In this document: in pieces, positions 1 through 12,392 of the stretch
How positions within the stretch are numbered: position 1 is the first letter of the stretch
Layout of the letters: every line of letters begins with the position of its first letter
Made by a program: the position numbers and the translations under genes
The notes under the pieces: model-generated
Seen by the model: the letters and a program-made list of their open reading frames with translations, nothing else
Databases searched by the model: none
Told to the model about the DNA's origin: nothing
Source: Dichomitus squalens LYAD-421 SS1
Taxonomy: Eukaryota > Basidiomycota > Agaricomycetes > Polyporales > Polyporaceae
NCBI RefSeq assembly: GCF_000275845.1
Contig: NW_006766883.1
Location: forward strand, 532,494-596,493
Direction: 5' to 3'
Length of the DNA stretch: 64,000 nt

Positions 1-662
1 CGCCGTTTGCGAGGGAACGTTCTTCGGCCTGAACTCGTGTGGACATATTGAATATGGGAAAACAGCAGTGAACGTGGCGGAGAAAGAGCGGGAGGGGCCG
101 TCAGAAGGGGAATGCCGCTGGGCCTATGGGCGGGGCGTGCAACGCTGGTAGTCGCAGACCTGCGTCGCTGTCACCGACGACGACGGGAAATGAGCGGGGT
201 ATCTGGCCGTGATAGGACGAGAGATAGCTACGGAATGTCCTGGGCGGCACAAAAGAACTTGGGCGCCTAATCCCACGAAATTCAATCAGGAAGCCCCCGG
301 CGAGCAACGCTGGCTTGTGGCTGCATCCCACACCGCTCCATGAGCAGCGGATTCGACGTAAAGCATAGCGACCGGTCATATAAGACAGGAATGAACTACC
401 TACTAGTACAGCGATGGAAGACAAAGTGGCCCTGGGTACAACTACAGTATGTACGCGGTAACAAAGCGGTGGAGCGGTACTGCGTACTTGAAGATGTCGA
501 CTGGATAGCGTATGGACGGGGAGTAGATGAATTCCATGTACAAGGAGTTTATGAGCAGGTGCAACTTGACACGGCGTCAGTCGTCATATCCCAAGTGGAG
601 TCTGCAGAAGGGCACAACGCATGAGTAGTCGTGCCGCTGCGCGAGCACCATGACCTACCAAA
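1..662. other. Left-edge stretch without a supported gene
   Basis: No recognisable coding region. A 94-codon frame on the plus strand at 340-624 has no family resemblance that I recognise and lies just beyond the 3' end of the F-box-like gene, so I do not call it a gene. Confidence 0.5.
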
Positions 663-1802
663 TCAACATAGGGCGTAAGAGTGGATTTCGACTGTCCCAG
701 AACCCAATTGTATCCCCCGAGATTGACAGGCGTGCTGCAGAGCACCACGTTGATCCGGTGACCAGAAAGTAAAGGGTGGTAGGTTGGTACCGGCAGGGGT
801 GACAAGTCGCCGAAGGCATGGGAGCTTGGCAGACTGGACGTACAACGTCCATTCGTCTGGAGCGATGCGGATGATACGCCCAAGGATTGCAAGCTCCGCG
901 AGCTTTGGGCAGGCCCGGGCGATCGCGTCCAACGTCTGCGGGTTGACATCAAACCCAGAGACGCTGAGAATCTGGAGGTTCGGGCAGGTCGGAGCCTCTT
1001 CGTCAAAAATAGACGGCTGGGTCGACATGTCCGTTGCGGCGTAGTGAAGCTCTTCGAGGCCGGGACACGCCTCTAACATAGAGATGATATGGTCATCCAT
1101 GTCGACGGCCGACTTCCCGACGACTTTGAGGACGCGTAGTGAATCCCAAGCTGCCGAACACAGGTCGGGAAGGAACCCGTCGACGATGTCCACGTTGCTG
1201 AGCGTGAGACGGGTCATAACGCTTGGACGCTCCAAAGTAGGAGGGTGTATCGTGAGTGCGAGATTGCTCAAGGTAAGCTGCCGGAGGTGGGGGAATCTGA
1301 ATGCTACTACGTCGTCCCATTCGAGTGAGGGGAGCCTGTGAACAGTGGACAATGCATGGCCATCTGAAGAGCTGTAGCCGTCGATGTGAAGCGTCGTAAT
1401 CGCATGAGTATCGACCATGACGTGGATGAACCGCTCGGCTGAGACAGCTAAGTCCCCGCCAAAGGCGATGGCCTGCAGCCCCTTGAGCGCAAGGATGAAC
1501 CTCAAGCTCTGCATCTCTTCTGCATCGAGGAGGCGTCGACCATCCGCGATCGGCCGGAGGTCCAGTCCTCGGAGGTACGAGAGCAGGGTAGTGTTCTCGC
1601 TAAGGGTCCGGGCGAAGAGCTTGCATGCGCGAAACGACCGCAGAGATGGCGTCGCATACAGTCGCTTTCTGACAGGAGTGAGCCATGCTGAGGAAATGAG
1701 CGCAAGCCGCTGGAAATCTCGTGGCCACCAGTGGTCGTCGCTTTCAATAATGACATGGACGAGGTCGTCAACGAGGACGGGCAGCCGGTGCTTGAAGTGC
1801 AT
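663..1802 (-). CDS. F-box/LRR-like protein
   Basis: Single-exon gene of 379 residues. The first ~60 residues follow the F-box pattern: a Leu-Pro start, acidic and aliphatic residues, then an ALISSAWL-type segment and a basic RKRLYATPSL stretch, as in the large basidiomycete F-box family. The rest shows irregular leucine-rich segments (for example around residues 160-200 and 270-310) compatible with a degenerate LRR solenoid. Such proteins are known as substrate receptors of SCF ubiquitin ligases through Skp1; the substrate here is unknown. No intron is needed, and the chosen ATG lies just upstream of the F-box. The neighbour on the right is divergent. F-box detection by eye is pattern-based, so a general LRR protein without Skp1 binding remains possible. 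Confidence 0.72.
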   Translation of the reverse strand: MHFKHRLPVLVDDLVHVIIESDDHWWPRDFQRLALISSAWLTPVRKRLYATPSLRSFRACKLFARTLSENTTLLSYLRGLDLRPIADGRRLLDAEEMQSLRFILALKGLQAIAFGGDLAVSAERFIHVMVDTHAITTLHIDGYSSSDGHALSTVHRLPSLEWDDVVAFRFPHLRQLTLSNLALTIHPPTLERPSVMTRLTLSNVDIVDGFLPDLCSAAWDSLRVLKVVGKSAVDMDDHIISMLEACPGLEELHYAATDMSTQPSIFDEEAPTCPNLQILSVSGFDVNPQTLDAIARACPKLAELAILGRIIRIAPDEWTLYVQSAKLPCLRRLVTPAGTNLPPFTFWSPDQRGALQHACQSRGIQLGSGTVEIHSYALC

Positions 1803-2353
1803 GGGGGCTGCGGCAAATGCGACAAGTGCTAGTGGTTGCTAGTGGTTGGAAAGACAGGAGTACGCGAGTTAGATGGGCACTGACCAGACGGACATACACA
1901 CGCATGCCATGATGCTCTAAGACAAGCGAGACGTTTGGATGAGGGCCTTGACAGTCGTGGGCGATCCCGAGTTGGGCGGGCCCCTCCTGATGCGGAACGG
2001 GCCGAGCTTCCCCTGTAAAGCGCCAGCGTAGAGTGTTCAAACGCAGCCACCGACTTCCCTATCCCCGAAAGCCTTCAGCCCGTCAGCTCCTATGCAATGC
2101 CTTACACGACGGAGAACTTCACAACAAATACTTTAAGCCTTCATTGGTTGATCCTCACTAAGTTGACCCTGACATGATGCATGTATCGCTAGGCGGATGG
2201 TGTGCACCAGCTGAATTTGACTGGCAAGCAGTGTGGGATATCATGCAGCTTTCCGGGCATCTTGGGTTAGCTCCGCATGCTCACGATTGATGATAAGGCA
2301 TGTTGCACTCCTGTATGACTTGGTCATTCCATCTCCCCACGCCCGACACATCG
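1803..2353. other. Intergenic region between divergent genes
   Basis: Separates the start of the F-box-like gene (minus) from the start of the amino-acid transporter (plus), so it should carry both promoters. No motif strong enough to name was seen. Confidence 0.5.
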
Positions 2354-4167
2354 ATGGCAGCGACTACTGACGCACATTCCAGACCGCACCCCAACTCCAA
2401 GGAAGCCCAGGCAGCGTTCCAGGAAGTAGGGCAAGGAAAGGATGACGTCTTTGGTGAAGAAGGAGGTCATGAGATCCGTTACAAGACCCTGAGCTGGCAG
2501 GTCAGTGTTTCGTTGGGTTATGCCTCAGTACCGGACTCAAATGCGAAGTATAGTTAGTTAGTGCCCTCATGATAGCTGAGATCGTCAGTAATGGGATGCT
2601 CACCTTACCGAACGCTATGGCTGCCGTGGGTACGTGGTTCAATCAGCTCCAGTAATGACCGATGCGTCAGAAGATTCACTCAACCAGAACGCAGGCATCG
2701 TGCCTTCCCTTGTGTTAACGGTGTTCCTCGGAATATTCGCTTTGTACACCGCGAAGCTTTTGATAGACTTCAAGATAAATCATCCGGACGTGCACAATAT
2801 GGGTAATGCCCTTTCCTCCTCGGGCGTACGGAGATCGTTGCTGACGAGGTCCGTCCAAGGCGATGCCGGTTTCATTTTGTTCGGACCTGTCGGTCGCGAA
2901 GTTCTCTCCGCGGGGACGATCATCTTCGCTATCTTTGGCACGGTCAGCTGCAGTCCACTCGGAGCTGACTAGTCGACTGAGATCGGCCAGGGCTCCGAAC
3001 TCCTGGCAGGACAACAAGCACTATCAACGCTATCCAACAACGGGCTCTGCGCGACGGTACTCCTCGTTATTTTCTCAATTGCGACATTCCTCGTTTCTTT
3101 GCCCCGCACGCTTCAGAACCTTAGCTGGCTTGGCTTGTTTAGTGCTGTAATGATCACTATATGTGGGATTCTAGTCATGGTCGGGGCTGGAGCAAATCCA
3201 GTTCCAGATCGCGTCGTTGCAGCGACTGTGCCGACGAGTTTCGTCCAGGCCTTTCTGGCTATCACCGGACCGGTATGTTGTCCCATAAAATCCGTGCATA
3301 GGTCGCTGATGCTTAGCTCTGCATCAGGTATTTGCTTACGCAGGCTTGTTGCACATTCCTTGGGATAGTGAGAATTGATGCCAATTTCCCTCCTGCAGGC
3401 CACTTCATGTATGAAAGTATCAGCTCTCCGTGCTTTATCTAACAGACGCTCCCCACAGGTTTTTCATTCTCATCTCGGAAATGCGTCGGCCGCAAGATGC
3501 CATGAAGGTATCATGTAGCATGCCGTAGTCCTGCACGGGTTCTGAATCCCACTCCAACTAGGCCGCCGTAGTGCTGCAAGGTTTCTCCACCACATTCTAC
3601 TCCGTCTTCGGTGTCGTCGTTTACGTGTACATCGGGAGCACTGTTGCATCCCCAGCAACATTCTCGCTGCCTCCTGTCTGGGCGAAGACCACGTTCGCCA
3701 TCGGCATGGTCAACTTTCTTATGTTCGTCGTCTGATGTTCCGGAAGTCTCGCTTTAACGGTCTGATGGACTCTTAACAGAGCCGGTGCCCTCTACAGCCA
3801 TACGGCGGCGAAGCTCATTTACATCCGCCTGTTCAGACACACCCGGCACGTTCATTCGCACACAGTCGGCGGCTGGTTCACATGGACCTTCTTATGTTTC
3901 GTCGCCACGGCCATCGCGTTCATTCTCGCAAGTGCCGTGCCGATATTCTCAGACCTGACCGGTGTCACAGCCTCGCTTTTTGCGGCGTGGTATACGTATG
4001 GCATCGCAGGGATGTTCTGGATCCACGATACTTTCTACCTGACAGGTGGAGCAGAAGCATTGAAGCGGCGGTGGTTGGGGACTACGCTTGCAACGTTCAC
4101 CATCCTTGGAGGGGCATTCATTTGCGTGGCAGGGACATATGTCTCCATAAAGGTACCTTTTGCCTGA
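2354..4167 (+). CDS. Amino acid transporter, AAAP (Aa_trans) family
   Basis: Proton-coupled amino-acid permease of the plasma or vacuolar membrane, related to fungal N-system/MTR-like transporters. After a ~45-residue hydrophilic N-terminus comes the first membrane segment with the family signature LMIAEIVSNGMLTLP, then repeated hydrophobic spans up to a C-terminal VAGTYVSIKVPFA, matching the 10-11-span fold. The gene is broken by about eight introns. The first joins 2500 to 2554 in phase 0; others join GIVPSLVLTV, GDAGFILFG and FFILISEMRRPQDAMK exons. Two very short exons, 3328-3343 (16 bp) and 3399-3408 (10 bp), are needed to give VFAYAGHFMFF, and the intron between them begins with GC. The start was chosen at the ATG giving MAATTDAH; an upstream in-frame ATG at 2300 exists. 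Substrate is not predictable from sequence. Confidence 0.87.
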
Positions 4168-5089
4168 TCCTGGAAAAAGGGCGTGTACTCACATGTTTCG
4201 AACGCCCACAGCTGATCGCAGATGCGTATAGAGAAGGTCTTGTCGGGAAGCCATTCACGTGCTGAAGAACAAAGGCATCGTCGCTGTTCACGAGACCACT
4301 TGGTCGCATCAAGATACACAATCATACTAGCGTACTGTTGGTGCATTCGGAGGACCGGCGGACATACGATCTGCGTTTATGCTTATGCCTAACGCCACCG
4401 GGTAGATCTTCCGTGCTTGTACTTCGCTGTGCTGCGCGGCATGGCGCCCTTCACCCTCGATCAGGAGAACCACGGCAATTCTTTCGAGGTTGTGTGTTGT
4501 TTTGGTACTATGGCTCGCGGCAGAAGCCCGATCGATGTCGGTAGACAATTGTTACTCCTTCACGACGTCTCGGTTCAATTCGCTCTGACGGAGTCCTCCG
4601 AATCTTGCCTTCCACTTGACTGTACCTGAACAGTAGGTCCTACTACCGGGTTCCGACGTGTGCGTCACTCGCTATAGGCTCCGACGCAAACAACTCTCAG
4701 AGTGACGGGTTTTGTACCGTGTGCGGAGCACAGTCTTGCGCGCTCGACACCGAAACCCAGCCATTGAAGCCCAGTCTTCTAACTCGTGCGCGTGGGGCAT
4801 ATGATATTTGCGGGATGGCGGGATCCAGTGTACGGTGATTGGGTAACGGATTGGACAAATGCCGCGGACGCACAACAGCCACACCGCAACCGCGCGCGAC
4901 GCGCGGACTACAGCGCCCGGCAGGAGGACCGCGCTCTCCGAACCGTCCACACCCGCCCAGCTCCCCTGCGACATCCACCACCTCGCCCCCCCGCCTTCCA
5001 TACCTCCTAAGCTGTTGTACTATATCTGTGCAACAGTGTAATATCTGTCTTTCGTACGGCTGAAAGCAAGCTAGCGTGGGGTGGCCACC
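4168..5089. other. Intergenic region
   Basis: Holds the 3' flank of the transporter and the promoter of the acyltransferase. Several frames of 60-170 codons on both strands look like chance: they have no domain pattern and overlap one another. Confidence 0.5.
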
Positions 5090-6654
5090 ATGCCTGAGCT
5101 CTATACGATCCCAATATTGTCGCGCCCGCGGAGGACATGGAAGCAGACAGCGCACGCCCTCCTTTCGTCTGCCGTCTACCTTTTTGGCTGTATCATGATC
5201 CATGGGCCTCAGTTGGCGATTCTCCTCCCGTTGAGGCTTGTGCCTTTCCGCCGAGCGCGCAAGTTGTACTATGAAGGGGCCCGGTACACGAAAGGGGCAT
5301 TTGGGGCACTGCTGGGTAAGTCTCTATCACGTTCGAAGGTTACGGGAAGACGGCGTATTGAAACGTGTTCCTTGCGACGTAGTCTTGATGAGTCAGTGGT
5401 TTGCCCCCACCATCTTGGTGCTCTCCTTTGAGACGGAGGGGCAGGGCAAGTTCACCCCTGAAGAAATAGAAGGTCTCGTAGAGCGCAATAGCGATGGACG
5501 AGTCATCGCGCTCAATTTGCCCAAGAAGAGCGTGCTTATAGCAAATCACCAGGTGCGTCACTGCTGCCCCTGGTACTCGAATGTACAAGTCAGGCTTATC
5601 CGCGTGACATAGGTGTATGCGGATTGGTGGTACGCTTGGACGCTAACGTACTTCATGGGCACCTATAAAGACGTCTATATTGTCCTCAAAAGGAGTCTCA
5701 AATGGGTGCCCATTCTAGGATGGGTGCGTCGCGCCGCAGTTTCAATTGAAGCCCGCACTGACACCGATCCGCATGGCCGCGCGTGTCCGCAGGGCATGCA
5801 ATTTTACAACTTCATATTCCTAGCACGCTCCTGGGCCTCTGATCGCCTACAGCTGTCACAAGGCCTGTCCTGGCTCGCACGTCGCGCCGAGAAGGAAGAC
5901 TGGCCCTTTACGTTCATCCTATACCCGGAGGGCACGCTGGTTAGCAAGGACACGCGCCCGATAAGCAAGAAGTACGCGGACAAGTTGGGCATTGTACGTA
6001 GTGACTTACGCGGTTTGCACGCGTGCCGATGACGGTTTGTCTCCAGCCCGACATGACGAACACCCTCCTGCCGCGTTCGACGGGTCTGCATTACTCCTTA
6101 CGGTCGCTTGCGCCACGCATACCCAGCCTCGAGCTCATTGACATCACCATGGCATACCCAGGCGAGTACTCCCGCTGGGGTGATGACAGAAGCTCTCTCG
6201 CTCATCCCGAAGCACAGGAATCCCTTACCTCGGATACGGGCAATCTTACTACACCCTCCGCTCCATCTTCTGCGACCGCGTCCCTCCCCCCGCTGTTCAC
6301 ATGCACATCCGCAAGTTCAACGTGAGGCGTGATATACCTATAGGCAACGTTCCGGTTGCCAACCCCGACGTTCTACCGCAAGGCTCGTCAAGGGTTGCCA
6401 GCGTCGAGGTCGAGATCCCCCGGGCCGAAGCCGAAGCGTTCGAGCTCTGGCTCCGGGACCTTTGGCGCGAGAAGGACAGGCTGCTGAACAGGTTCTTCGA
6501 AACAGGATACCTGAGCGCGGCGGCTGAATCAAAGTCAGGCCCTGCCACCGTGACCGTGCCCGTGCAACTCAGGCATACGTACGAGATATTGGACGCGTTC
6601 TGTTTCTTCATTCCGGCGATTGCTGGCTGGGCTTCAGCCAAACTTCGTAGCTAG
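5090..6654 (+). CDS. 1-acyl-sn-glycerol-3-phosphate acyltransferase-like (LPLAT/PlsC family)
   Basis: Transfers an acyl group from acyl-CoA to a lysophospholipid, a step in phospholipid remodelling at the endoplasmic reticulum or lipid droplet. A hydrophobic segment follows the first ~20 residues. The catalytic motif NHQVYADWWY (an NHx4D motif) is split by an intron directly after NHQ, and the acceptor motif ILYPEGTL follows about 110 residues later. The C-terminus ends in a second hydrophobic segment rich in Phe, Ile and Ala. This NHQ...DWW variant is typical of the fungal Cst26/YDR018C-like and animal AGPAT5/LCLAT-like branch. At least five introns are seen, with joins before VLMSQWFAPT, VYADWW, GMQFYNF and the last exons. 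The start is the ATG in a GCCACCATGC context. The acyl acceptor cannot be told from sequence. Confidence 0.87.
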
Positions 6655-6945
6655 CAGGGTCGTGTATTGCACATGCGATGAGGACTACGCAACATACTTG
6701 ACGGCGCTGACGGAGTGCTATATTGGTATAACCATCTGGTTATACGGCTAGGTTCTAGTCCACGAGAAGCAAGAAGCTTCGGGCTCATTACAATTACGGA
6801 ATTGGATGTCGTAAGGTACTTTGCCACCACGCGTCGAGTGGGAATGCATGGCCGATCGGGCGTCGAGTAGTCGGGAGGGTGGCATCAGCGAATATGGGAG
6901 CACCGAAAGGGGGAGGGGGGAGCAGGTAGCTCGTGGCGACGAGTT

Positions 6946-7354
6946 CTACTCTGTCAACACGCCAGCCGCAGCGCGTTGCTGCTCGACCCTCCTAATGAGG
7001 TAGTCGCTCGCGTCGAAGAAGCGGCCGACGCAGTTTTCCAGACAGGTCTGCTCCTTTGACGAGAAGCTAGACGAGATGGAACCGACACATCTAGACACAA
7101 CGAAAGCGGAAATGATTGGGACCTAGACGGTGCGAGAAGGAGGGGTGGGAAGACGTACTTGTCCCAGCAGAGACCAGTGAGGGTGTGGATCTGACTTTGG
7201 ACCCGGGCTTGCGCCTGCTCGGTCTCGAGGAACTGCTCGAGTTCTTTCTGTTCGCCGTGCCTCGCCGTCAGCACGGTGTATCAATCGAAACGAAGCCAGT
7301 TGTGCGGACCTGAGATGTGGCGTCAAGCTTGGGGTTCGTCAAAGCGTCCGACAT
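6946..7354 (-). CDS. TIM8: Mitochondrial intermembrane-space chaperone Tim8
   Basis: Small Tim protein that, with Tim13, escorts hydrophobic precursors across the intermembrane space to the TIM22 machinery. Three exons give 92 residues. Exon 1 (7310-7354) encodes MSDALTNPKLDATSQ, exon 2 runs to CWDK, and exon 3 starts with the last base of that Lys codon. The twin CX3C motifs, CWDKC and CLENC, lie about 14 residues apart and are followed by VGRFFDASDYLIRR, which is diagnostic of Tim8. No cleavable presequence is present, as expected for a Mia40 substrate. It converges with the acyltransferase gene across a 291-bp gap. The ATG was chosen because it gives the usual family length. Confidence 0.92.
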
Positions 7355-9335
7355 GATGCTGTGAAGCGAGATGAAGTACAGCAGGAAAGGGAAGAGGAGA
7401 GGCGTAGAGGGCGTCAGGCGTGACGCGCCGTTCCTGGTAAGGAGTCCTTCCGGCACGTGGCACAAATGACTGAATGGGGAAGCCACATAGACGCCTGTGT
7501 AAGAAGGAAAGAACGGCGCGAGTATGAACGCATGAATGCCCCTAAACCAAGCCTACTCGTCCACCGTTAATGGGAAATACGACGGCCCCAGGCTTCGCAT
7601 TCCGAGCAGTCGCCTTTTCCGCGGCTGGCGGGGTTGTCGTGGTGAGAATCGAGCACCGGGGCTCCCACTAGAACCGGCTGTCGTGCGCACATCCCATTGA
7701 GTCCCGCGGGGCCTGAAGCCTTCTGTGATCATGAGCACAGCGAGACGAACGATTCTTGTCGAGGAAGAGCTCAAGTGGGTATGGGGCATGGAGCGCCGAC
7801 AGGAGGCGCACTACGTGCCGCAAAGCCTATCGCGGGGCCGAGCCTCCAGAGCTACATAGAAGGTTATTTCGGCGGCGCAAGAAGCAATCCCGAGACCAAA
7901 ACATGGAGCCGGTAGCTTTAGTTACTCTACATGTGCAGGGCCCGCACACCATGCAGACGTGAGGCGAGCCCAGCAGGGCTTCTTGAAGCCACGCAGCTTC
8001 GTCATACAGCATGCGACTGCATCCATTGGAACGGATGGAATACATGCATTGTGAGGCCAATCAATTACTGTAGTTAAGCGCGGTCAGAAAATCCTTTCGA
8101 ATTGGGCAGGTCTGTCGGAGAAAGTGATTTATGCCGTCGGGCCCGACCATCCACCTTGAGGAATGCAAGATCCACACCACGTTCAACTTAAATCTGCCGA
8201 GTCGTGGAAATTGATTTAGGATATTTCTTGTGGGCTTACACGCATCGTATGTACTCGGATCTGGACATGTGGCGAGCATAAGCATGACTGCGGAGATGCG
8301 ACATGAGTGCGAAGGAAGCAAACAAATAACACTATGGAGGTTTTAGATGCAAAGGGCGATCGATGGGAGTGCAGCTTGAGGTGCAACTACCTACAGGGTT
8401 ATTTCGCGCGGTAACAGGCACGGATATCGGCTGATCACGGGAGCAGCGAAAGGTCGTGCCAGCGTAGAAACGCTCGGTTTCAGCAAAAAGATAGATCTAT
8501 TGTTGACTGCGTCGGAGTCTCGGAGAGAAGGCCTGCGCAAAACTAGGCAGAATACTGGACTAGTGGCCGCTGTGCGAACAATTAGAGAGGATGGGCGAAG
8601 GGGGGGATGAGGAGCTCAACAGGCGAGGAAGGTTACCGGCGCGAAGGATGTTTCCTTTTCGGGGTGATGGGACATGGCGATTGCCGGTGCCTTGTGGTGG
8701 ACTCGGAAGGCCTTTGGTGATGTATATGTAGAGGGAGGAAGACGATTAGTCGGAGGAGGACAATAATGCACATTTGCATCCGCGAACGTAGGGAGGGGGA
8801 GCAGCATGCGTGCGAAAATCGTCGAACGATCTCTGGGAAGGGGTGATGGGCGCTGGCTGGGCGGGGAGGGCGCCAGCGAGAGACGCCGGAGAAGGGGAGA
8901 GACGCCCGCGTCCGCTGCTTCGGGATTTTTTCATTCTGGTCGACGACGCCGGGCCGCAGCGTGCTAGAAGGCCCTCCCTCGCCTGTCTCCCGTGGTTGCC
9001 ATCGTCTTCATTGTCGTGTGCATTGGACCCTTTCTGCCATAACAAGCCCTCTGTCGTCGTGCTCGGCACTTGCCTCTCGTCCCAGATTTTCCGCGCGTCA
9101 TCCTCGCCCCCTCATACTCAGCACAAATCGATCGTCGACGCGGCCTGATGACAATCGGCAAGCACGACTTCTCGACCACCATTCTACACGTGAGATCCCC
9201 TCCAGATTCGACGACTTCTGCGTCTCTACCGACACCGATAAAAGGAGCGTCCACAACCGCAATCCTTGTTGACGCCTCGTGCAGTGAGGGTCAGTACTTC
9301 CGTATTTGCCTCGTGCACCGCTCTTCCTCCTCTTC
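7355..9335. other. Long intergenic region
   Basis: Nearly 2 kb without a supported gene, between the 5' ends of TIM8 and IES1. About 8580-8920 is purine-rich on the plus strand. The last ~350 bases before IES1 are pyrimidine-rich, as is common in basidiomycete promoters. All open frames here are short, overlapping and featureless. Confidence 0.5.
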
Positions 9336-11326
9336 ATGGCGTCATCCAGCTCAACAGACCGCTACTCCGCCTCCGCCATCCAAAATATACAGGGATGGAA
9401 CATCCACCAGGTCAACACTCCGTGAGTCTTCCCTTGCCGTATATTTGTCCTTACCACCCGCTGACTTTCCCGGCAGCGCACAGTACCTCGGCAGGAAGAC
9501 CCTGCCAATTAAGCGTACCGACGCAGAGCCGTTGACCCGGGAAGACCTTCAATATGACCTCCTCTACTACATCTTCACCGACCGTACCAAGGCCTTCATC
9601 GACTACCTCGCTCCCGACCAGCCCGTCGTGAATTTCTGCGACCTCTATGTCAACGCGCTCTACAACTCCCCCAAGTGCTCCAAGGTGTTGAAGGATAAGA
9701 TGGTCGAGACACCCGCTTTTGCCATCGAGTTCGCCAAGATCGCTCTGCTCACGAACGTAGGCCGAATCAACACCACGATGGCGTGTGAGCAAGAATCACC
9801 GGATCCCTGTTCGCCTCCGTATTCACCATTCGTTTATCTCCAGTTTTCCCAGAGATGAAGACTGCGCTGCGGAGCTATCACCCGGTACCTTCGCTCCAGA
9901 AGACCGATGGGAATTTGCAAGACGCACCTCGGATCAAGAACTGCCTCAAGGCCGCTCTCCTACCTTTTGAATTCAAGACTCCTCCTCCGTCTTCCCCGGC
10001 TGAAATCGTGGAGAAGACCGTAAGTGGGAAGGTCGCCAAGTTCCTGGAGAATTCTAACCATCTCCTGCAGCGGCAAGGCCAACTCCCCCCGACTAGCGTG
10101 GTCAACCTTATCTTCGTGCTGTCCAACTCTAATCACGCGATGGTAAGCTGCGCCGCCTTACCGCACCCGACCTAGCCCCGCTGACAGACCGTGGCAACCG
10201 CAGACGGTCGCCCAAAGGCACTTCGATCCGCCCGTGGAATTTTTAGATCTGTTCCTCCCAATCAATCTGTCCTCGTCGTCCCGCGCCCGCGTATTTTTGT
10301 GGCTCATGTATCACTATCTACAAGGCCCTGACAAGCCGAACCCGTTCGACGACGACTACTCCAGGGCGAACCCACCCAAGGTGCCGCGCATGCGGAGCCT
10401 CACGCGTGAGGAGCAGGCGCAGGAGAACGTCGATCCCCCGGATGAGGTCGAGTGGGGCAAGCGCATGAGCGCGACGAGGAGCAAGTTTCTCAAGGAGCTT
10501 GTTGACGAGATGGAGATGGAGAAGCGGCGCAAGAAGAACCCCCCTCTTCCGGCGCCTCCCCCACCCTCAACGTCCTACTCGAGTGAGTATCTGTTATCGC
10601 AAAATCCGTAGCCCCGCCCCGACCGTGATTTTGACCACCTTTGACAGTCCAGGAGATGGCGGCGTTCCGGCAGGCCCGGGCGCAGAGGCATGCCGCATCA
10701 GAGGGAGGGTCCGGCAGCCGTGGCTCGTCGCATTCTCATGAGGCGCGCCCGCACGGTCAGCCTGGACCGGGCGAGTCAAGCTCCCGAGCTCTCCCTCACC
10801 TGGAGGAATTTCGAGGTAATGCTCCGCGGCCACTGATCTCCTTGTCGCGCCGCTAATGGCGCGGTTATAAGGCGACGTCTCGGGCGAGGACCCCAATGCG
10901 GAGCGGAGCATGCTGCAGCGTAAGTCGATACTTATTACACGTGCCTACCACGCCGCTGAGCGGTATCCCAGAGGCGTGGCATGTCGTCAACGCCACGGAC
11001 CCCCTCGATGACTCGGACAAGGAAGAGGATCAGCATGTCCGTGTCGAACTGAGTAAGTCCTTCTCAACGCCGCCCTGTGGCTGCGTCGAAACCATATCAC
11101 GTTTATTGCTGACTGCGTTCCTTCAGACCGTCGACTTCGTGTTCTCGAGCGCTTGCGAGGCAAAGCGCCCACTCCGGAACCAGAATTTCAGGGACACCGT
11201 CCGGTACCTCCCCCGCCCCCTGTGCTACCCCGCCCAAGCGGCGGCGGTGGTGGTGGCGGCGGCGGCCAGAGCGAACAGTCATCTACCTCCACTGGCAGGC
11301 TGCAGCAGGTTCAATCGTGGCGTTAA
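9336..11326 (+). CDS. IES1: INO80 chromatin-remodelling complex subunit Ies1
   Basis: Fungal subunit of the INO80 nucleosome remodeller, acting in the nucleus. The conserved Ies1 region is spread over the first exons: LGRKTLPIKR, then DLLYYIFTDRTKAFIDYL, DLYVNALYNSPKCSKVLKDKM, NVGRINTTMAFFPEMKTALRSYH, an LQDAPRIKNCLKAALLP segment, VVNLIFVLSN, and an HFDPPVEFLDLFLP/SRARVFLWLMYHYLQGP block. After this the protein is charged and low in complexity, ending with a run of nine or so glycines and SWR before TAA. Introns are placed at 9422-9476, after TTMA, and before each following block. The start ATG is the first one that reads through the phase-matched join into LGRKTLPIKR. The remodeller's ATPase is encoded on the same strand about 16 kb away. 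Family assignment rests on recalled conserved blocks. Confidence 0.85.
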
Positions 11327-12392
11327 CCGCCGACACGCGTCTTCATGATCTCATCTGGTATGTGCTACTTCGAACTATGATGTTTGCCCAGGCTCACACA
11401 CATCGCGCAGTGCCATCACTTTCTTGCAACCTTCTACGGCAGATTGGTGCCCTTCTTGATATCAGGCTCGCGCACAGAACACGCATCTGTGTCGATATAT
11501 CTATGATTCCCTTTTTACCCCATCGACTCGCTGGCCGCCTGGTTTGCCATTGCTATACTTAGCAGTATCATAGGTAGTGGTTATGTACGCTCTAATGACT
11601 GGATATGTATACGTCCATCTGCCACCGACAGCTGTGTAGACGTGTATTTACTCTACGCTACCCCTTGGATTCTGCGTCGGGATTGTTGACAGCAATAACA
11701 CCATGTATCGCTATCATTCATATCTCACGTCCGTTCTGTGGCGGTGGCGCACGCCACCAGTGTGCTTCGTTCCAAAGTTTTTGTATTGTGCGATGGTGGT
11801 TTGTAGGTAAGGGATCGATGTGGGCACAGCCCTTGCATCTTCCCAGGATGCGGGGTAGGTAGGTATGTGAGTACATCGAATGGGCTATGGTGATGGCAAG
11901 GAATGTTGGGAGGTGCAACACAGATGAGTGCTAACTAGGAGAGCCTGCTCCGAGACGGCAATACGGCGCACACGGCGCATCGCGCGGCCAGTACTGGTTG
12001 GACTGTGCGAATGGCAGATGATGTGTGGATGTATGTTGGGAGCAGGAGGGGCGGTTCACTCTTGGCAGGCGCAGCCGGCCTCGAGCTCCCCGACCGCCTC
12101 GTGAGAACGCCAGCATCATCGTACAGCACCCCCAAGAAAGCGAGTCCCAAACCGGCACGGCGGGAACGAAAAAAAAGTAAGGGAAGAAAAACAAGAGAGG
12201 ACAACACAAGCCTGAAGTATCTACAGAAGGAGACTAGTGAGGTAGCGACACAAGAATTCCGGAGAATAAAGATACAAGCAGTATCCGCGTCTCGAACCGT
12301 CCACGATAGGAAACATTACGACCAGTTTGTCATGATGGTAGGCAACCAAACAGAAGAAAGGAACGTCGGGTCTGTCATTGTTTATTGGCGCG
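11327..12392. other. Intergenic region between convergent genes
   Basis: Lies between the stop codons of IES1 (plus) and the proline-rich protein (minus). The right part (about 12160-12260) is A/G-rich on the plus strand. A 188-codon frame at 12005-12571 runs into the neighbour antisense and has no domain pattern. Confidence 0.5.

Noticed and set aside
340..624. 94-codon plus-strand frame as a gene
   Set aside because: No recognisable motif and no promoter or splice pattern; it lies in the 3' flank of the F-box-like gene.
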